Positions 45,603 through 59,100 of a stretch of 64,000 nt of DNA are shown piece after piece (position 1 is the stretch's first letter; the number at the start of each line of letters is the position of its first letter). Both the position numbers and the translations under genes were made by a program. The DNA comes from Selaginella moellendorffii (Eukaryota; Streptophyta; Lycopodiopsida; Selaginellales; Selaginellaceae). The stretch is from contig NW_003314316.1 of assembly GCF_000143415.4 (NCBI RefSeq), positions 186,001 to 250,000 on the forward strand, given 5' to 3'. Under the pieces are notes generated by a model. It was not told the DNA's origin, ran no database searches, and worked only from the letters and a program-made list of their open reading frames with translations.

Positions 45603-48225
45603 ATGGATTCTCTGCTCGGCAAGTCGATTCTTGCGGCATTTCCTCGATCGCGATCGCAGGCGCTGGCGGATGCCGCCCCTCGGCCTTGCGCGGCGAAGGT
45701 GAGCAATGGCCAGCAGCCGGCATCGACGTCGTCCAGTGCTACGAATTCTGGAACGCTGCCGCTTCCGCCACGGTCTTCGCTCCCCGGCCCGTTGAAATTT
45801 CTATGGTTTTCCAAGAATCAGGGTGAAATCTCGCCCAGCGATCCATTCTCGGTTCCCGAATCGCTGGAGACCAGCAATGCGAGCGGCGAGCTGCTGGTGG
45901 GATCGGACGCTGCCGACGAAGAAGTGATCGATCCAAACGGTAGGTCTTGGGCTCAGAATATTTGGGGATTGCGGGCTTTGATGGGGAGAAGCTCCATCGC
46001 GCAAGAAGAATCTGGAAGCGTGATGGTTGAGGACGACACCGCCATTCCACCGCCATCGTTACCGCCAAGGCAAGGTATTCCAGAATCCGAAAGTGGAAAT
46101 TTAGAGGAAGAGAGAGCAGGGGCTCAATCGTGTCTGGAATGCGAGGTGGATGGCTGCTCGATTGAAAGCTCTTCGATGCTGGAAGTTTCTCACGTCCAAG
46201 TCTCTCACACCAGGGAATCCTTCTCCAAATTTTTGCAACCGGTGTCCTTGCGAGAGGCCAGAGTGATCGCTCGAATGTCACACCTTTGCAACCTTGCGTA
46301 TAGAGTCGGCGACATCGAGGTACGAAACTCTCGCTAGATTTTCTTTCTTCTCTTTTGTCTTTTCTATCGCCAACTAACTTGTGCCGCGTGCTCTTTCGTT
46401 CCAGCCCAGTAATTTACTTCACACCCACGGCTTGGAATTTATAACTTCGTCTTTGGTCAAGAAAGAGCAAGCGCTGTCCAAAGAGCGAGCTTCTTCAGTT
46501 TCTTCCAATGAAAACGAAGAAAGCGATGGAGGGTCCCCTCGTATTGGGCAGAGGTTTTCCATATCTCCAGCCTCGGCGTATTCAGTGGCGTCGGCTGTAG
46601 CATCTTACCTTCACTCTCAGACAACGTCGCTCCTCCGCCATAGAAAAAAAGTTAACGAGGCAGCTGGAGATGCACTTAAAGATCAGAGATTTGGAGCTGT
46701 GAATGGGGACGGGCAGGAGGAGGCGGCGGATTATGAGTCGTCAGAGATGGCTACTTTAATCGCCTCCTCGCCTGTGACTGCGGTGGTGGCTGCCAAAGAG
46801 GGCACAAAGGATGCAGTGGCCAAAGACTTGCAGTCCCTGCACAACTGCCCGTGTGAGTGGTACTGCTGCGACGACAGGAAGAGCTCCACGCGACACTTTG
46901 TTATTCAGGTAATCCGCTTTTGATTTGCGCTAACAGGAGTTTTAGCTGGCATGTCTTCAATCTCCAGGGATCCGAATCGCTGGCGTCCTGGCAAGCCAAT
47001 TTGTTATTCGAGCCGACGCACTTCGAGGTCAGCTAACTCCATTTTCTATGTGTGGAGGGTGGTGTTTTATTATTCTTTCGTTTGTGGACAGGATAGTAGC
47101 CTTGGTGTCTTCGTTCACAGGGGTATTTACGAAGCAGCGAAGGGACTTTATGAGCAGTTGCTGCCTTGCGTCCTCGAGCATCTACGCTTGCATGGGGACC
47201 AAGCACGGCTTTGCTTTACAGGGCACTCTTTAGGAGGCAGCCTTGCTACGCTCGTGTCCCTAATGCTCCGGATTCGGGGGGTGGTGCAACGAGAAGCGTT
47301 GTTGCCTGTCTTGACTTTCGGCTCGCCATGCATCCTGTGTGGCGGCGATTACCTCCTCGACAAGCTGGGCCTACCAAAAGATCACATTCGCTCAGTCATG
47401 CTACACCGCGACATTGTTCCCAGGACTTTTGCGTGTAACTATCCCGATCACGTCGCGGAGATTCTCAAGAGATTAAACGGCAACTTTCGGGATCACCCGT
47501 GCCTCAACAACCAGGTAAGAAAACTTTTTTCTTCCTCGACATCTTTCTAGTCACACTCAATACTGAACTTTGCGATGACACAGAAATTACTTTACGCGCC
47601 AATGGGCCAGTTTATACTCTTGCAACCCAGCGAGGACGTTGCCCCGCCGCATCCACTGCTACCGCCGGGTCTAGGACTTTACGTGATGAGGCATCCGGGG
47701 GAAGGGAACTGTAGCAGCAAGGTAGAGTTTAGAGCAGCGCAGCGGGCCTTTCTCAACTCGCCACACCCGCTGGAGATCTTGAGCGACCCGGGTGCTTACG
47801 GCTCCGACGGGGCGATCTGCAGGGACCATGATCCACGGAGCTACATGAAGTGTATCACGGGCGCAGTGCGGCAGGAAGCCAAGAGGAGTAGACGATTGAA
47901 GCGGCAGCAGCGGCGGGGACTTTGGTGGCCTCTTATCACGGCGGAGTTGTCATCCATGTTTAGAGACGGTGGTGGTGGTGGTGGTGGTGGTGGACAGGAT
48001 AGAACTTTTTTAGTTCCAGGAACCACAACAGCAGGAAGAGGGGCAGTGGTTCTTTCCGGATCGTCGGCGCCGGGGCCAAGTGTGGTGGCGGCGGAGAGAT
48101 TCTACGCGGGTGTTGTTCGTGGGATCCACGAGCACAGGAGGCAGGGTCAGGTGGTTCTTCTATTCTTTTTCTCGGTGAAGCTGGCGCTCATGCAAGGCTT
48201 TGCTGCGTTCTTCGCTTGGGGGTAG
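45603..48225 (+). CDS. PLIP: Class-3 lipase, PLIP (plastid lipase) type
   Basis: Five exons in phase: 45603-46319, 46405-46908, 46968-47027, 47092-47514 and 47584-48225, about 780 residues. The N-terminal part is Ser/Pro-rich, consistent with a plastid transit peptide followed by a long disordered region, then [20 protein letters not shown] and [12 protein letters not shown]. The catalytic domain has [35 protein letters not shown], the nucleophile elbow [14 protein letters not shown], and TFGSPCILC and [12 protein letters not shown], likely near the Asp and His. This matches Arabidopsis PLIP1-3, phospholipase A1-type enzymes acting on thylakoid phosphatidylglycerol or galactolipids; substrate preference here is unknown. 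Near 47970 a GGT run encodes ten consecutive Gly, likely length-variable. The C-terminus is hydrophobic. Confidence 0.88.
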
Positions 48226-49463
48226 TCGAGGTCGAGGACTCCAGGAAGAACAGAGGAAGTGTCATCTTTTTGGATTGGAAGAAATCCAATCGCCGGGGAT
48301 AGAACTTCTCATTTAGAAGAAATCCAATCCCTTGGGGATAGAAACTTTGAGGAGGACATTTTTTGTACAAACATTGGGGTGTAAATATTACTGTCGGCAT
48401 CGATTTATTCTATTTATCTCGTTACCTGAAATAGCGAAGAACACGGCACGCAAGTGTATAAAAGTTGGGGAGTGTGTCCAAGCTAGTAGTTGCTGTCGTG
48501 CAGCTTTTGGGATACATTTCTTCGGACGTGAGCATCGCAATGCAATGCGGCGAAGGACACGTGGACATTAAAAAAACAATTTTATTTATTTGTGTTTAGA
48601 AAAACCACATGACGAAGAAGACAAGGACCATGGACAAATAGATAATGTTCCCGTACAAAATCTCCTCGTGTTTTTCCCATTTGATCTCTCTTTTGGGGAT
48701 TTTTAGCTTTAAATTCTAGTGGAATGGGATGGTGGCTCTGTCAACCACCAGCAGCTGCAGAATGGAAAAAAAAAGCTTCTTTTAGTCCATCAGGATCAGC
48801 AAAAAAGAAAAGAGAGTGATCGATCGATCGAGCGATCAATCGCGCAAGTCGTATAGAGCATGAACGTAGTAGAGAATAGATTGATTCGTAAGTTACTATA
48901 CAGTCATGTTATAAAAGTGGAAGCAACGCAGGAGACGAGGGAGAGAGCTATACAAAAAAAATCCACTCACTGCCTTTCTTTACTTCATCTTCTCTCGATC
49001 CCGGAGCTAAAAAAGAGAGGGAGGAGAAAAACAAAGGAGAAAACAAAGCTGACGAACATGGAGGCACAAGCCGCGATGAGAGAGAGAGAGAGAGATAAGA
49101 AAGATGGAAATGGAGGGAGACTCGCGAAAAAAAGGATATAATACATTACCACCACCGCCGCGCCGCCACCGTCGTCGCATCGACCACCACCACCATCGCC
49201 GCCTCCACAAAGTAAAGCTTGTTCTCGTCTCTTCTTCGTTGGCTCCGTGTCTCACTTCCAAGTGCTCTAAAAACTCTGCTGCTTCTGCTCTCGTCACTGT
49301 GATGAAGATGAACTGAGGAAAACTCCTGCTGCTCTGCCGGTTGATGAAACTCTCACTTCTCTTTTCTTTTTTTATGTCTGTCGGTCGAAGAAATCCTCCC
49401 CTCTCTGCCGTGCGACCGGGAGGAACTTTTCCCTTTCTTTTCTCCTTGTTTGCTCGTCTTGAA
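48226..49463. other. Intergenic region between converging lipase and PYL genes
   Basis: About 1.2 kb. An 18-mer-like direct repeat (AAGAAATCCAATCxCxxGGGATAGAACTT, copies near 48278 and 48318) lies in the probable lipase 3' UTR. Low-complexity (AG)n occurs near 49077-49095. No gene recognised. Confidence 0.4.
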
Positions 49464-50575
49464 TCACGGACTCCTGGAGGCCAAAGTTAGGTGCTCGACG
49501 CTTGTCTGCAGCGCAAGCCTCTCCGACACATCCGCCAATGATTTGAGGTTGCACTTGATCACTGTCTCCACGAAGAAACATGTGTCCTCCTTACTGTTCC
49601 CTTCGGGAGTGTCCACAACGTACGACTCGATCGCCAATGTCCCGGGCCTACCGTTGATCATCTCGGAGTGGAGCGTGATTATAGACCAGTAATTCTGAAA
49701 GAAAAGATCCACTGCTGTGAGATGATGATGAAAGATAGCATTCACGAGCTGTAGAAAAAGGAAAATCCAGCCGACACTGTGCGAGTGAAGCGAGGGAGAT
49801 AACGAGGCGATAAGAAAAATAGTTTAAGAGAAAAAGAAAACAAGAGGAAACTTCGAGAAACTTTGGATGAGATGGGAAGAACAATTCGAAAAGAAAAGCG
49901 AGAGAGAGGGAGAAAAGAAAAGTGTACCTTGAGTCGATGATCTCCTCCAAGGATCCGGTAACTAAAGATGTGCTCCTCCTCGTCCAGGATCTCCAGCCTC
50001 TCGGTGCTGCTCGTGGCTGGAAGCCCCGTTACCACATTCACGTTTCGGATGCTCCCGACTTTGCCATCGCCATTCACAGTGCAGCTCTGGATGAATCTCT
50101 TGTAGCCTTGCGGTTGGTCAAATCTCCGGACGAGCGACCACACCTGCGCAAGAACAAAAGAGAGAAAAATCTCAGCTAGAGAGTAAGATCAAGCGCTCTT
50201 GGTTGTGAGAAATCGAGAGAGATAGGTGTTTGGGAGGTGACAAGAAGTCGAGAGATCGCAAAGAATGGATGCTCGGATGCTTGGTTGTGAGTAATCGAGA
50301 GAGCTACACCCTTTGGAAGAAAGTGGAGTTTGTTAGATCACTAGAATGCAAGAAAGCAAGCAATGTACTACACAGATTTCACGAATCTCGCATCAAATTC
50401 CTAGAACAGCACGATCTCCTAGCAAATTCCTAACGAGGAGAGTGAGAGGGCTTACCAGCTGCACGGGCGCATTGATGCGTTTGATGAGGATGGATCCACA
50501 CTGATACTCTTGCATCTCGTGCTTGTGGTAGCGCCATATGTGCTCCTCCTCCCTAGACAATGCGTTGCTGCTCAT
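49464..50575 (-). CDS. PYL: PYR/PYL/RCAR abscisic acid receptor
   Basis: Three exons (50575-50456, 50143-49928, 49694-49464) join in phase to 188 residues. It is a START-like ABA receptor with an N-terminal helix, then [19 protein letters not shown] (Lys55 corresponds to the ABA-carboxylate Lys of PYR1), the gate loop TGLPA (79-83) followed by TSSTERLE, the latch HRL (109-111), and the C-terminal helix ([14 protein letters not shown]). The first gate residue is Thr where I remember Ser as usual. ABA binding closes the gate over the hormone and lets the receptor inhibit clade-A PP2C phosphatases in cytosol and nucleus. Two introns split the frame. A (CT)n tract on the coding strand lies in the leader. 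Length is typical for the family. Confidence 0.93.
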
Positions 50576-50665
50576 CTCATCGATCGATCGATCCCTTCCC
50601 CTGCTAGAGCGGCTAGAGCTCTCACTCGCTCGTTCGATTAGAACCCTAGAAAACCAAAAGGGAAC

Positions 50666-50708
<43 letters not shown>

Positions 50709-51541
50709 AAAAAAAGAGAAGAACAATTTTCGTGGATAATAAAAACTTTCCAGGTAACACCTGTATCAGATGTTACCGCTCCCACGAAACGACCTATACG
50801 GTCCCACGCGCATCAAGGAGTAGAAAGTCGCCTTCCCCGGCCAGGGGGAATATTCCCCACCTCGCGGAAAAGAATAATTTCGTGCTTGGCTTTTCAGGCC
50901 CATCAAGAGCTTCACATGCTTCCCTTGTGCGCTGCCTTTCACGCTTCTTTCCTTGGAAGCTACCTCCTTTAGACATAAACTTAACTTCTTCTTCATCCAT
51001 TTGCTTCTTCCATTTTGGAGCTCTCGATCGATTCAATAGCTTGGTCGCTGAGAGCTTGGAAGATCACGGGGTCATTCCAGAACCCAAGGAGAAACTCTTC
51101 GCATAAGAAACCAAAGTTAAAGTTTCCAGTCAAAAAACCAAGCTGAAGCGTTCTTTCAAACTTGACACAGTAGCTCGCGAGCGATTGTCTCGGTCAAAAC
51201 CTCTAGTCTGGGATTAATAAACAAAAGCAAAGCTTTCTCTACACAAGATGGAGCTTACCTTGCAGCTAAGTATGACTTTGAGGACGATGAAAGACGACGA
51301 ACGATCCATTCTTCGAGGCTGTCCACGCATGAGATCGCTTGGGGCCAACCAGATCCTTCCGCAGGCCGCTTTCAGCCACCCCCCTCATCCATGTGAATTC
51401 GTCAATTCCTTTTTTCCTTTGTGTCGTTATCCCTGGAAGAGTTTGGTAAGTGAAGTATGCGTTCCTTCGAAGGGGGAACAATAAAAGGTATGAAAGGGAA
51501 GGAGCTTACCAGCTTTTATTTGTTTCTTTTCTTGCGAAGAC
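50576..51541. promoter_or_regulatory. PYL leader/promoter region with (AG)n tract
   Basis: About 970 bp upstream of PYL and downstream of the p24 gene, both on the minus strand. It holds a 32-bp (AG)n run at about 50672-50704, which is (CT)n in the PYL transcript direction, roughly 100 bp before the ATG. No gene recognised between 50.7 and 51.5 kb. Confidence 0.4.
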
Positions 51542-52461
51542 CTAGACCCTGGAGCTCGCAAACCTCTTCTCGAAAAGCCTGCGCAGTAAATAGACTTGGA
51601 GCAGGCTTGCAGAGATCAAGGCCGCCGACTCCACCACGGCTTTATAAACCACTCGCTTGCTCATTGCGTTGTTCACTGCAAGCACCATAAAACCGGAGCC
51701 GAGTCCAAACACGAGCCAGTCAGTCACTCCCCTTGGACGGGAAACAGAGAACAAAAACGAATTTAAGAGCCAAGCGACAATGCACTTACAGACGGATTGA
51801 CGCTCAGTCTGAGCTTGCAGCCAGTGCTGCTCGAAAGAAACACTGTAGAGAGCCTCCTCAAGTCTCGCGATCTGTCCCATCAGTGGGTCAATGTGGTCTG
51901 CAAAGCAACGAGCGTCACCAAAAGTTCACGAAAAAAAAAGAGAGAGAATTTTGTTCTTACCATCCTTTGCATGATCGTCCGGCGGGGGAAAGTGGCCAAC
52001 GTAAACGTCGAAAGCAATGGTTTCGTGAACTGGAGAGAGATTGTGGAAGCAAAACTTGTAGAGGCCTTTGCTATGTGCCACAAACTGGCTCTTTTCCTCG
52101 GGCTTGTTGCGAACATCGTAGGCTTGAATGCCTCCAGGCCCCTCGACCTGGCCAAAGAACACAAAAAAAAAACCATAAGACTTTGCTGTGATCCATGAAA
52201 AAAAAATCCAAGCACTGCTTCTTCTAAGCTAGAGATTTCCTTCCTGTGCTAGACGATTACCACTAGATCCACGCCGGCTTGCTCGAATCCCCAGGTACTG
52301 TCCGATTTGACCACCACGTACGAGACATGGACCAAATCGCCGTCATACTCCACCGGATGAGCGAAGCACTCCTTCCTGTCGATCACGAATCGCAGCGCCT
52401 GTGCGGAGCTCGCCGAGAGGAGAAGAATTGAGAGAGCCAGCGGCAGCAGCGGCAGCGCCAT
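51542..52461 (-). CDS. p24-beta family ER-Golgi cargo receptor
   Basis: Four exons (52461-52261, 52147-51961, 51897-51790, 51675-51542) join in phase to about 209 residues. Residues 1-22 are a signal peptide. A GOLD domain follows (FVIDRKECFAHPVEYDGDLV with its Cys; later GLYKFCFHNLSPVHETIAFD with the partner Cys), then a coiled coil (HIDPLMGQIARLEEALYSVS), one transmembrane segment near the C-terminus (SAALISASLLQVYLL) and the cytosolic tail RRLFEKRFASSRV. That tail form is what I remember for plant p24-beta. p24 proteins cycle in COPI and COPII vesicles and help select cargo such as GPI-anchored proteins. Confidence 0.9.
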
Positions 52462-52532
52462 CGTGAATCGCGCCACGATCTCTCCTATAAACCCTAAATA
52501 GGGCTCTAATGGGCCAAACGCGCTTCTTTTCT

Positions 52533-52986
52533 TTAGTTTTTTCTCTTCGCCTCGATCCAGGGATCCGGCTCCTGGCCAAATCCGCTGCTCGGATCTTCCC
52601 AATTCTCGCGCGAATCACCGTCGGCCCTGCGGCTGCCGTGCTGCGCGATGTACTCCTTCATCCAATCCTGCCTCTTCTTCTCGTGCTCTTCGATGCCGAA
52701 GATTATGTCGAGCATCGTCCCGGTGGTGCCGTAGATGAGCAGTGGCGCCAGCGATTTGCGTTTCATTCCCACTGGAATCGCGGCAAGCGCCCCCACAACC
52801 GAGAAGAGCCACCAGCTGCGAGGTAGTAGCAGAGATTTTCAGCAAATGTGGCTTCAAATCGATCGATCTCTACCTACGAAATGGAACCTCCTTGTCAAGA
52901 TCGATCTCCGGAGGGAGCTGATCCAGAAGCTCCTCGATCTCCTTCTGCTTTTGGCGGCTCCTCTCGGTGCCCAACACGCTCCCCAT
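52533..52986 (-). CDS. Small conserved membrane protein, function unknown
   Basis: Two exons (52986-52874, 52815-52533) join in phase to 131 residues. The N-terminus is charged and helical (ERSRQKQKEIEELLDQLPPE), then KEVPFR and two short hydrophobic segments (WWLFSVVGALAAIPVG and APLLIYGTTGTMLDIIFG), followed by a charged tail rich in Glu, Lys and Asp. The pattern resembles a plant-specific small protein I vaguely associate with mitochondrial complex I preparations, but I cannot confirm that. Its stop lies only about 70 bp upstream of the p24 start on the same strand, so the p24 promoter is very short or overlaps this gene. Confidence 0.65.
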
Positions 52987-53189
52987 TGCTCCCTAAAACC
53001 CTAGCAATCCCCCCAAGGATTTTTGGGGGCTTCTAAGATGAACGGAGGAGATTAATATTTCACGTACACAAGCCAATTTACACGTTCCCTCTCTCGTGTT
53101 CTTCTCATGGTACTCGAGCCATACTCGAGCCATACTTGAGCCACCATTGCGAGCGAGGAAACTGTCGATCGATCCATCGAATGGAGCGA

Positions 53190-56100
53190 TCAAGCCGATT
53201 GTGGAACCAGCTGCTCGGCGATGGTTTCATCGCTAAATGCTTCGTTTGCTTCCGGCGTGTCTTCCTCGCTGGGCGGAACGAGCTGCCAGAACTTTGGAAG
53301 AAATGCGTCCCAGTTTTGGAGAATATGGATTGCTCTGCTGCTCCCAGTCTTGTCCTGCGTAGCGCGACGAAAACAATGAGAAAAACCATTCCAGTACCTT
53401 GTAAAACAAGAGTAAAGAGTGTTCTCTCTTCTTACCACATGAGCTTGGATCAGTCGACGAAGCTGGACTTGTCCCGCGGGAGCGGTCACTCTTTGCATCC
53501 TTACAATCTCTTTGTTCACCTGTTAAGTTTGAAAGAGAACTTAGAACGGCGAATCCAGAAAGTTCTTCACTCGTGTACCTTTGGGGTGAGCGTGTCATCT
53601 TCGTCCAGGAAATATGCCAAGCCACCGGTCATACCAGCACCGACGTTTCGGCCAACTCTGCCCGACGAAACGTTAAAACACGAAAGAGAGAAGGAAAGTT
53701 TGTTTTTCGTACTTTCCGAGAGAGACTACGCAGCCTCCAGTCATGTACTCGCAGCAGTGATCCCCGGCACCTTCCACAACAGCCTCCGCGCGGCTGTTTC
53801 GAACCGCAAATCGTTCGCCAGCCTTCCCGCGTGAATAGAACTGGCCTCCAGTAGCTCCATAGAGGCATGTATTGCCAATGATTGTGGAGTCCTCAGGCAC
53901 GAAGCCGGTCTTCTCGGGTGGAGTAATAACTAGCTCCCCGCCAGCCATTCCCTGAAACAAAACATTTTCTTTCTTCTTTTGAATGATAGAAGAAAAGTCA
54001 GTAAGTCACCTTGCCAACGTAGTCATTAGATTCTCCAATAAGCCGGATGTTCATCCCCGGAGTCAAGAAACATCCAAAGGATTGGCCTGCGCTGCCAATA
54101 AATCTACGCAGAAAACGCATGTGTGAGAGATAATTCGAAAGCACGCATACATGCGCACTTACGTTATGTTCAACTGTCCAGCGAAACCGGTGTCGCCGTA
54201 AGCTTTGGCGATGGAGCCTGCAATTCGTCCACAGACTGCACGATCGACATTATAGATCTTGAATGTCTTGGATATCGTCTTCTCGTCAGCGATTGCCTCC
54301 GAGATCTGAAGCATGCAAGCGTTATATACAGTGTAAAGATGATAACAAATGATGATAACAGATACTACCTCAGGATCAGCCAACACCACATCGTCAAGTA
54401 CAGGTCCGTTGGTATGAACATTTTGACGCCTTATTTGGGTGCTTGAAAGCTTTGGCAACCCAGCGTTCTGTAATGCACGAACTTACAGCGAGCGAAAGGG
54501 TATAAAATAGAAAGAATACCGATAGCAAGTAACTCAAGTCGAGTAGTCGCGTTTTTACGAGGGGAACATGTCTTGGTTGCAAAAGCTCCGTTCTTCCAAT
54601 CACGTCGTCGAGCTTTTCATAGCCAAGATGAGCAAGCAGGCCCCGCACCTATTTATAAAAAATGATGAGAGTATGGACCAAATACAATCCATTATCAAAG
54701 AAAACTCCTACCTCTTCAGCAACGTACAAGAAGAAATTACAAAGATCATTTGGTACTCCGGGAAATCGAGCACGCAACTCTTCCCTCTACGCATTGTTTA
54801 GAAAAGCTTCATTAAAAGAAAATAATCACGTCCTGAAGAAAGTTACCTGGCTAGCAACACCAACTGGGCAATTGTTGGTATGACAGATACGAGCCATGAT
54901 GCATCCCGTTGCTATCATCGCTACCGATCCAAATCCATATTCATCAGCTCCCATAGCAGCAGCCATCAAAACATCCATGCCGCTTTTAAATCCACCATCG
55001 ACACGAAGAACAACTCGTTCCCGAAGCCCATTCAACAAGAGAGCCTGACGGAGAAAGAACAAGAAATAAAGAGCTTAAATTCGAGAAAGTTTGAAAAGTT
55101 CGTTCGAACTGCACCTGTTGTGTCTCTGTCAACCCGAGTTCCCAAGGGCCCCCGGCATGCTTTATTGAGCTGATTGGACTGGCCCCAGTTCCACCGTCGT
55201 GTCCAGATATCTAAAGACAAAACGTAAGTTGGCAACAAAGGTTGAAACAAATTGAAACGCACCTGTATAATGTCTGCATTAGCCTTGGCAACACCGCTTG
55301 CTACAGTGCCAATACCCGCCTCTGCAACAAGCTTCACAGATACTTTGGCACGGGGATTCACCTGTCAACACAATGCATGAGAAGCGGAACGACAAATGTC
55401 GAACACGTACCTGATGAAGGTCAAAAATTAGCTGTGCTAAATCCTCGATTGAGTAGATATCGTGATGGGGAGGAGGAGAAATAAGTGGCACACCAGGTTT
55501 GGAGTTTCGCAGGACAGCAATGTAAGTACTAACTTTCTTTCCAGGCAATTGGCCACCTTCCCCGGGCTTAGCACCTTGTGCAATCTTAATTTCGAGCTGG
55601 TCCGCATTCGCCAAAAACGTTGGCGTGACACCAAAGCGTCCAGACGCAACCTTAACACCCGAATACCAGTTTAAATGAGATCTCTGAAAACGACTGCGCA
55701 CCTGTTTGATCACACTTGTCGCGGTATCCCCATTTTGCAATCCTCTAAGATGTGGTAATGTCGGCGAATAACCATCCACTACGTCCGTCAAATGCCTCCA
55801 GCGTACAGGATCCTGAAACGACCATTGATAATCCACCATAAAAGAACGAAAATATACCTCGCCTCCTTCGCCAGAATTTGATTTGCCACCTAGCCTGTTC
55901 ATTGCAATTGCAATCACTTCGTGTGTTTCCCTCGAAATAGCTCCTAGGGACATGCCTCCAGTACAGAAGCGTTCCACGATACTGGTGGCAGGTTCTATTC
56001 TTGACAGTGGAATGGGTTCTCTGTCGCTTTTTAAAGTAAGGAGATCCCGAAGAACCTGTAAATCAGGTTGGGACGCTCAAGAAAATGATTTTGAACAGAA

Positions 56101-59100
56101 ACACCAAACTACTCACATTTACAGGACGGTCACTCAGGTGGTTTTGATATACAGCATACGCGCTCTCATTCTTCTCACGAACTGCTTTGTGAAGAAGCTT
56201 CGACATCTCTGGGTTATTTCCGTGATATTCGGCTGGAACAAAAGAATGTTAGAACAACAATAATTTCATATTCAAACATTACCGCCATTTCTAAACTGAA
56301 TAAATCCATAGTTTTCGAGTTTTTTGGCTCCTTCGTCCGACAAGCCTTTGGCCCAAAATGATACAGATTCACGAGCGAGCTAAATTGCGTAAAGTATCCT
56401 TTTAGTTAAGTCAGGAAAAATAAAGCAAACAACGAGCCAATCAAATACCTCATCTAAAGTCACTCCTCCTATACGTGAGACGCTTCCCCTAAACGCGGTA
56501 TCTACAACTTCTTTTCCAAGGCCATAAATTTCAAAAATTTGTGCTCCACAGTAGCTGCAAGAACGATTAAGCGTTAGTACGAAAATATCTTGCGGAATTA
56601 TTAACGAACAAACCTTGATAGAAGAGAAATTCCCATCTTCGAAAGAATTTTTAACAGGCCAGCTCTAACCGCCTGGTGCTACAATGTTAGTATAGATGTG
56701 TTAACAAGACAAAGATCTTCACCTTGCGAAAATTCTGCTGCGCCTGTTCTATTGTCACGGTGGGTATTTTACCATTCTTCATCAGCCCAACAGTTCTGTT
56801 GCTCAGACGCCATTGTCTACACGTTTCTAAGGCCAAATAAGGACAAATTGCACTGCAACAAGTTAAACAAGTTTAGAATGATAAAAGAACACAAAAGCAG
56901 AATGCGCAACATTACCTTGCACCATACCCAACAAGGCATGCAAAATGGTGTGTACTGAAGCATTGAGCAGTATCAGCAATAAGAGATGCTGACGTGCGAA
57001 GTCCGTTCTGAATAAGGTGGTGGTGTACTGCTCCTACCGCAAGCAGCATCGGTATGGCAGGCTTAGTGGCTACCTGCACTTCAAACGAGCGTTTAATACC
57101 GGACACTTTAGCCACTATGGAGACAAGCATACCAGGTCATTTGCTCTGTCGCTCAAAATCAAAAGCTGTGATCCTCCACGTACAGCCTCATCAGCAACTT
57201 CACACAGCTTGTCCAGTGCAGAAGAAAGTGATCCTTCAAGTCCATTACTAATATCAAAGAACGTTGGAATTGTCGAAGCCTTCAAAACTGGATCCGTCTT
57301 CAAAGTTTCGAGCTCTCCTTCGTTCAATACCGGGCTCAGTAACTTCAGCTGCACATGCAAGACAATAGCTGGATGATTAAACTGCAACTATAACCCGCAC
57401 CTGAGCAGCATTCTCAGCTTTTGGTTCCAGAATGTTTTCTCGCTTCCCAATATTGACGTCAAGAGACATCACAAGTCCCTCCCGTAAAGGATCAATAGCA
57501 GGATTTGTTACCTGCAAAACATTAATCTTTATGTCCATCCAAAGCCAATAGCTCTAGTTACCTGAGCGAATCTTTGCTTGAAATAGTCATACAGCATATG
57601 ACCTCTCTGAGACAGAACAGCCAGAGGGATATCGTCCCCCATACAAAACGTCGGCTCTTTGCCTTGCGATGCCATGCTTTCTATAACCATTTGGACATCC
57701 TCAGATGAATACCCAAATGCCCTGAAATCTAAAGACATGAGCACATGTAAACCAGCATAAAACAATAAACGGCTTACTGTTGTCTCTGAAGGAGCTTATC
57801 AGTGTCCATAAACGGTTCAGCTGAAAATTTACAAACGGGAAGACTACGGCTTTTCTCATCCAGCCATTGGCGATAAGGATGTGAAAGAGCGACCCTCTTT
57901 TTCACCTCCGTATTTTCGGATACCTGTAGTAGCTTCATCACGTTATTACAAATGCAAAGCATGTTCTTCTTCTTGCCTTTCCAGAGTTCAAGTCTATGGC
58001 TATCATCATCCCAGGGCCTAAACGACCTTTAGAGATGATATCAGAATCCGGAATCGGGAGAACGCCCACCTATGTAACGGCATGGTTGTAGTTCTCTTCA
58101 AGTATAGCTAAAGGTAACGTGCTTCCATACCTCAGAAGCGACATACAGCATTCCATCCTTCGTTTCCCAATATCGAGCAGGACGGAGCCCGTTTCGATCA
58201 AGGCAAGCGCCAACTGTCCTCCCATCACTTCAAATACATCCGTTAAGGAACGTCTTCCTTTGAAAAAAATTAGCTTGTACCTGAAAAGGAGCAATGCAGG
58301 TCCGTCCCATGCTTCCATCTGGCCTGTGTAATACTCGTAAAAGTCAATAACCTGGTACAGACCGGAGAAATAAGTAACAAATCAACTGCTGTTGGCATAA
58401 CAAACCTCCGGATACTTGATGGACAGTGTAGGGTGATTTTTGTAAGCCTCTGGAACGAGCATCATCAGAGTTGCTTCCGGGGTTCGTCCGCTCCTCATTA
58501 AAAGCTGAGATAGATTACTTTTAGAGGCTGTTCAGTTCGAAATAAATAGCATACTTACTTCAGCAGCCATGTCAAGGTTGGCCGAATCAGAAGCCCTGGG
58601 ATTTCCAAAAGGTCGAAGTTCCTCCTCTCTCCCCCGCCAGACGGCACATTTTAGAGAGGCCTCTCTTGAACGCATCCAGTTAAGATTGCCCTTCGCAGCT
58701 ATCACTGTAAGATGAAGATTCGCGACGCTCAGAAGGCGCTGCTTACCTGAAGTGTGTTGATCTCTCCGTTATGTCCCAAGAATCTCATCGGTTGAGCTAG
58801 TGGCCATTTCGGATTGGTGTTTGTGCTGTACCGTCTGTGATAAATCGCAAAAGTTGATGTAAAGCTCTTCTCGCGGAGGTCCAAGTAAAACTGGCCAAGG
58901 ACTTCCGACCGCAACATTCCCTTGTAAACGATGGTCTGAGCAGACAGGGAACAAAAGTAGCACTCGTCCCCCCATGCTTCTCCTTCGATTTCCCGTTCGA
59001 CCAGCTTTCTCGATATATACAGCTCCCTTTCAACATCCTCCACCGTACTCTCGCCACTGACCTTGACAAACACCTGTTCAATTGTTGGAAGGGCCATTTT

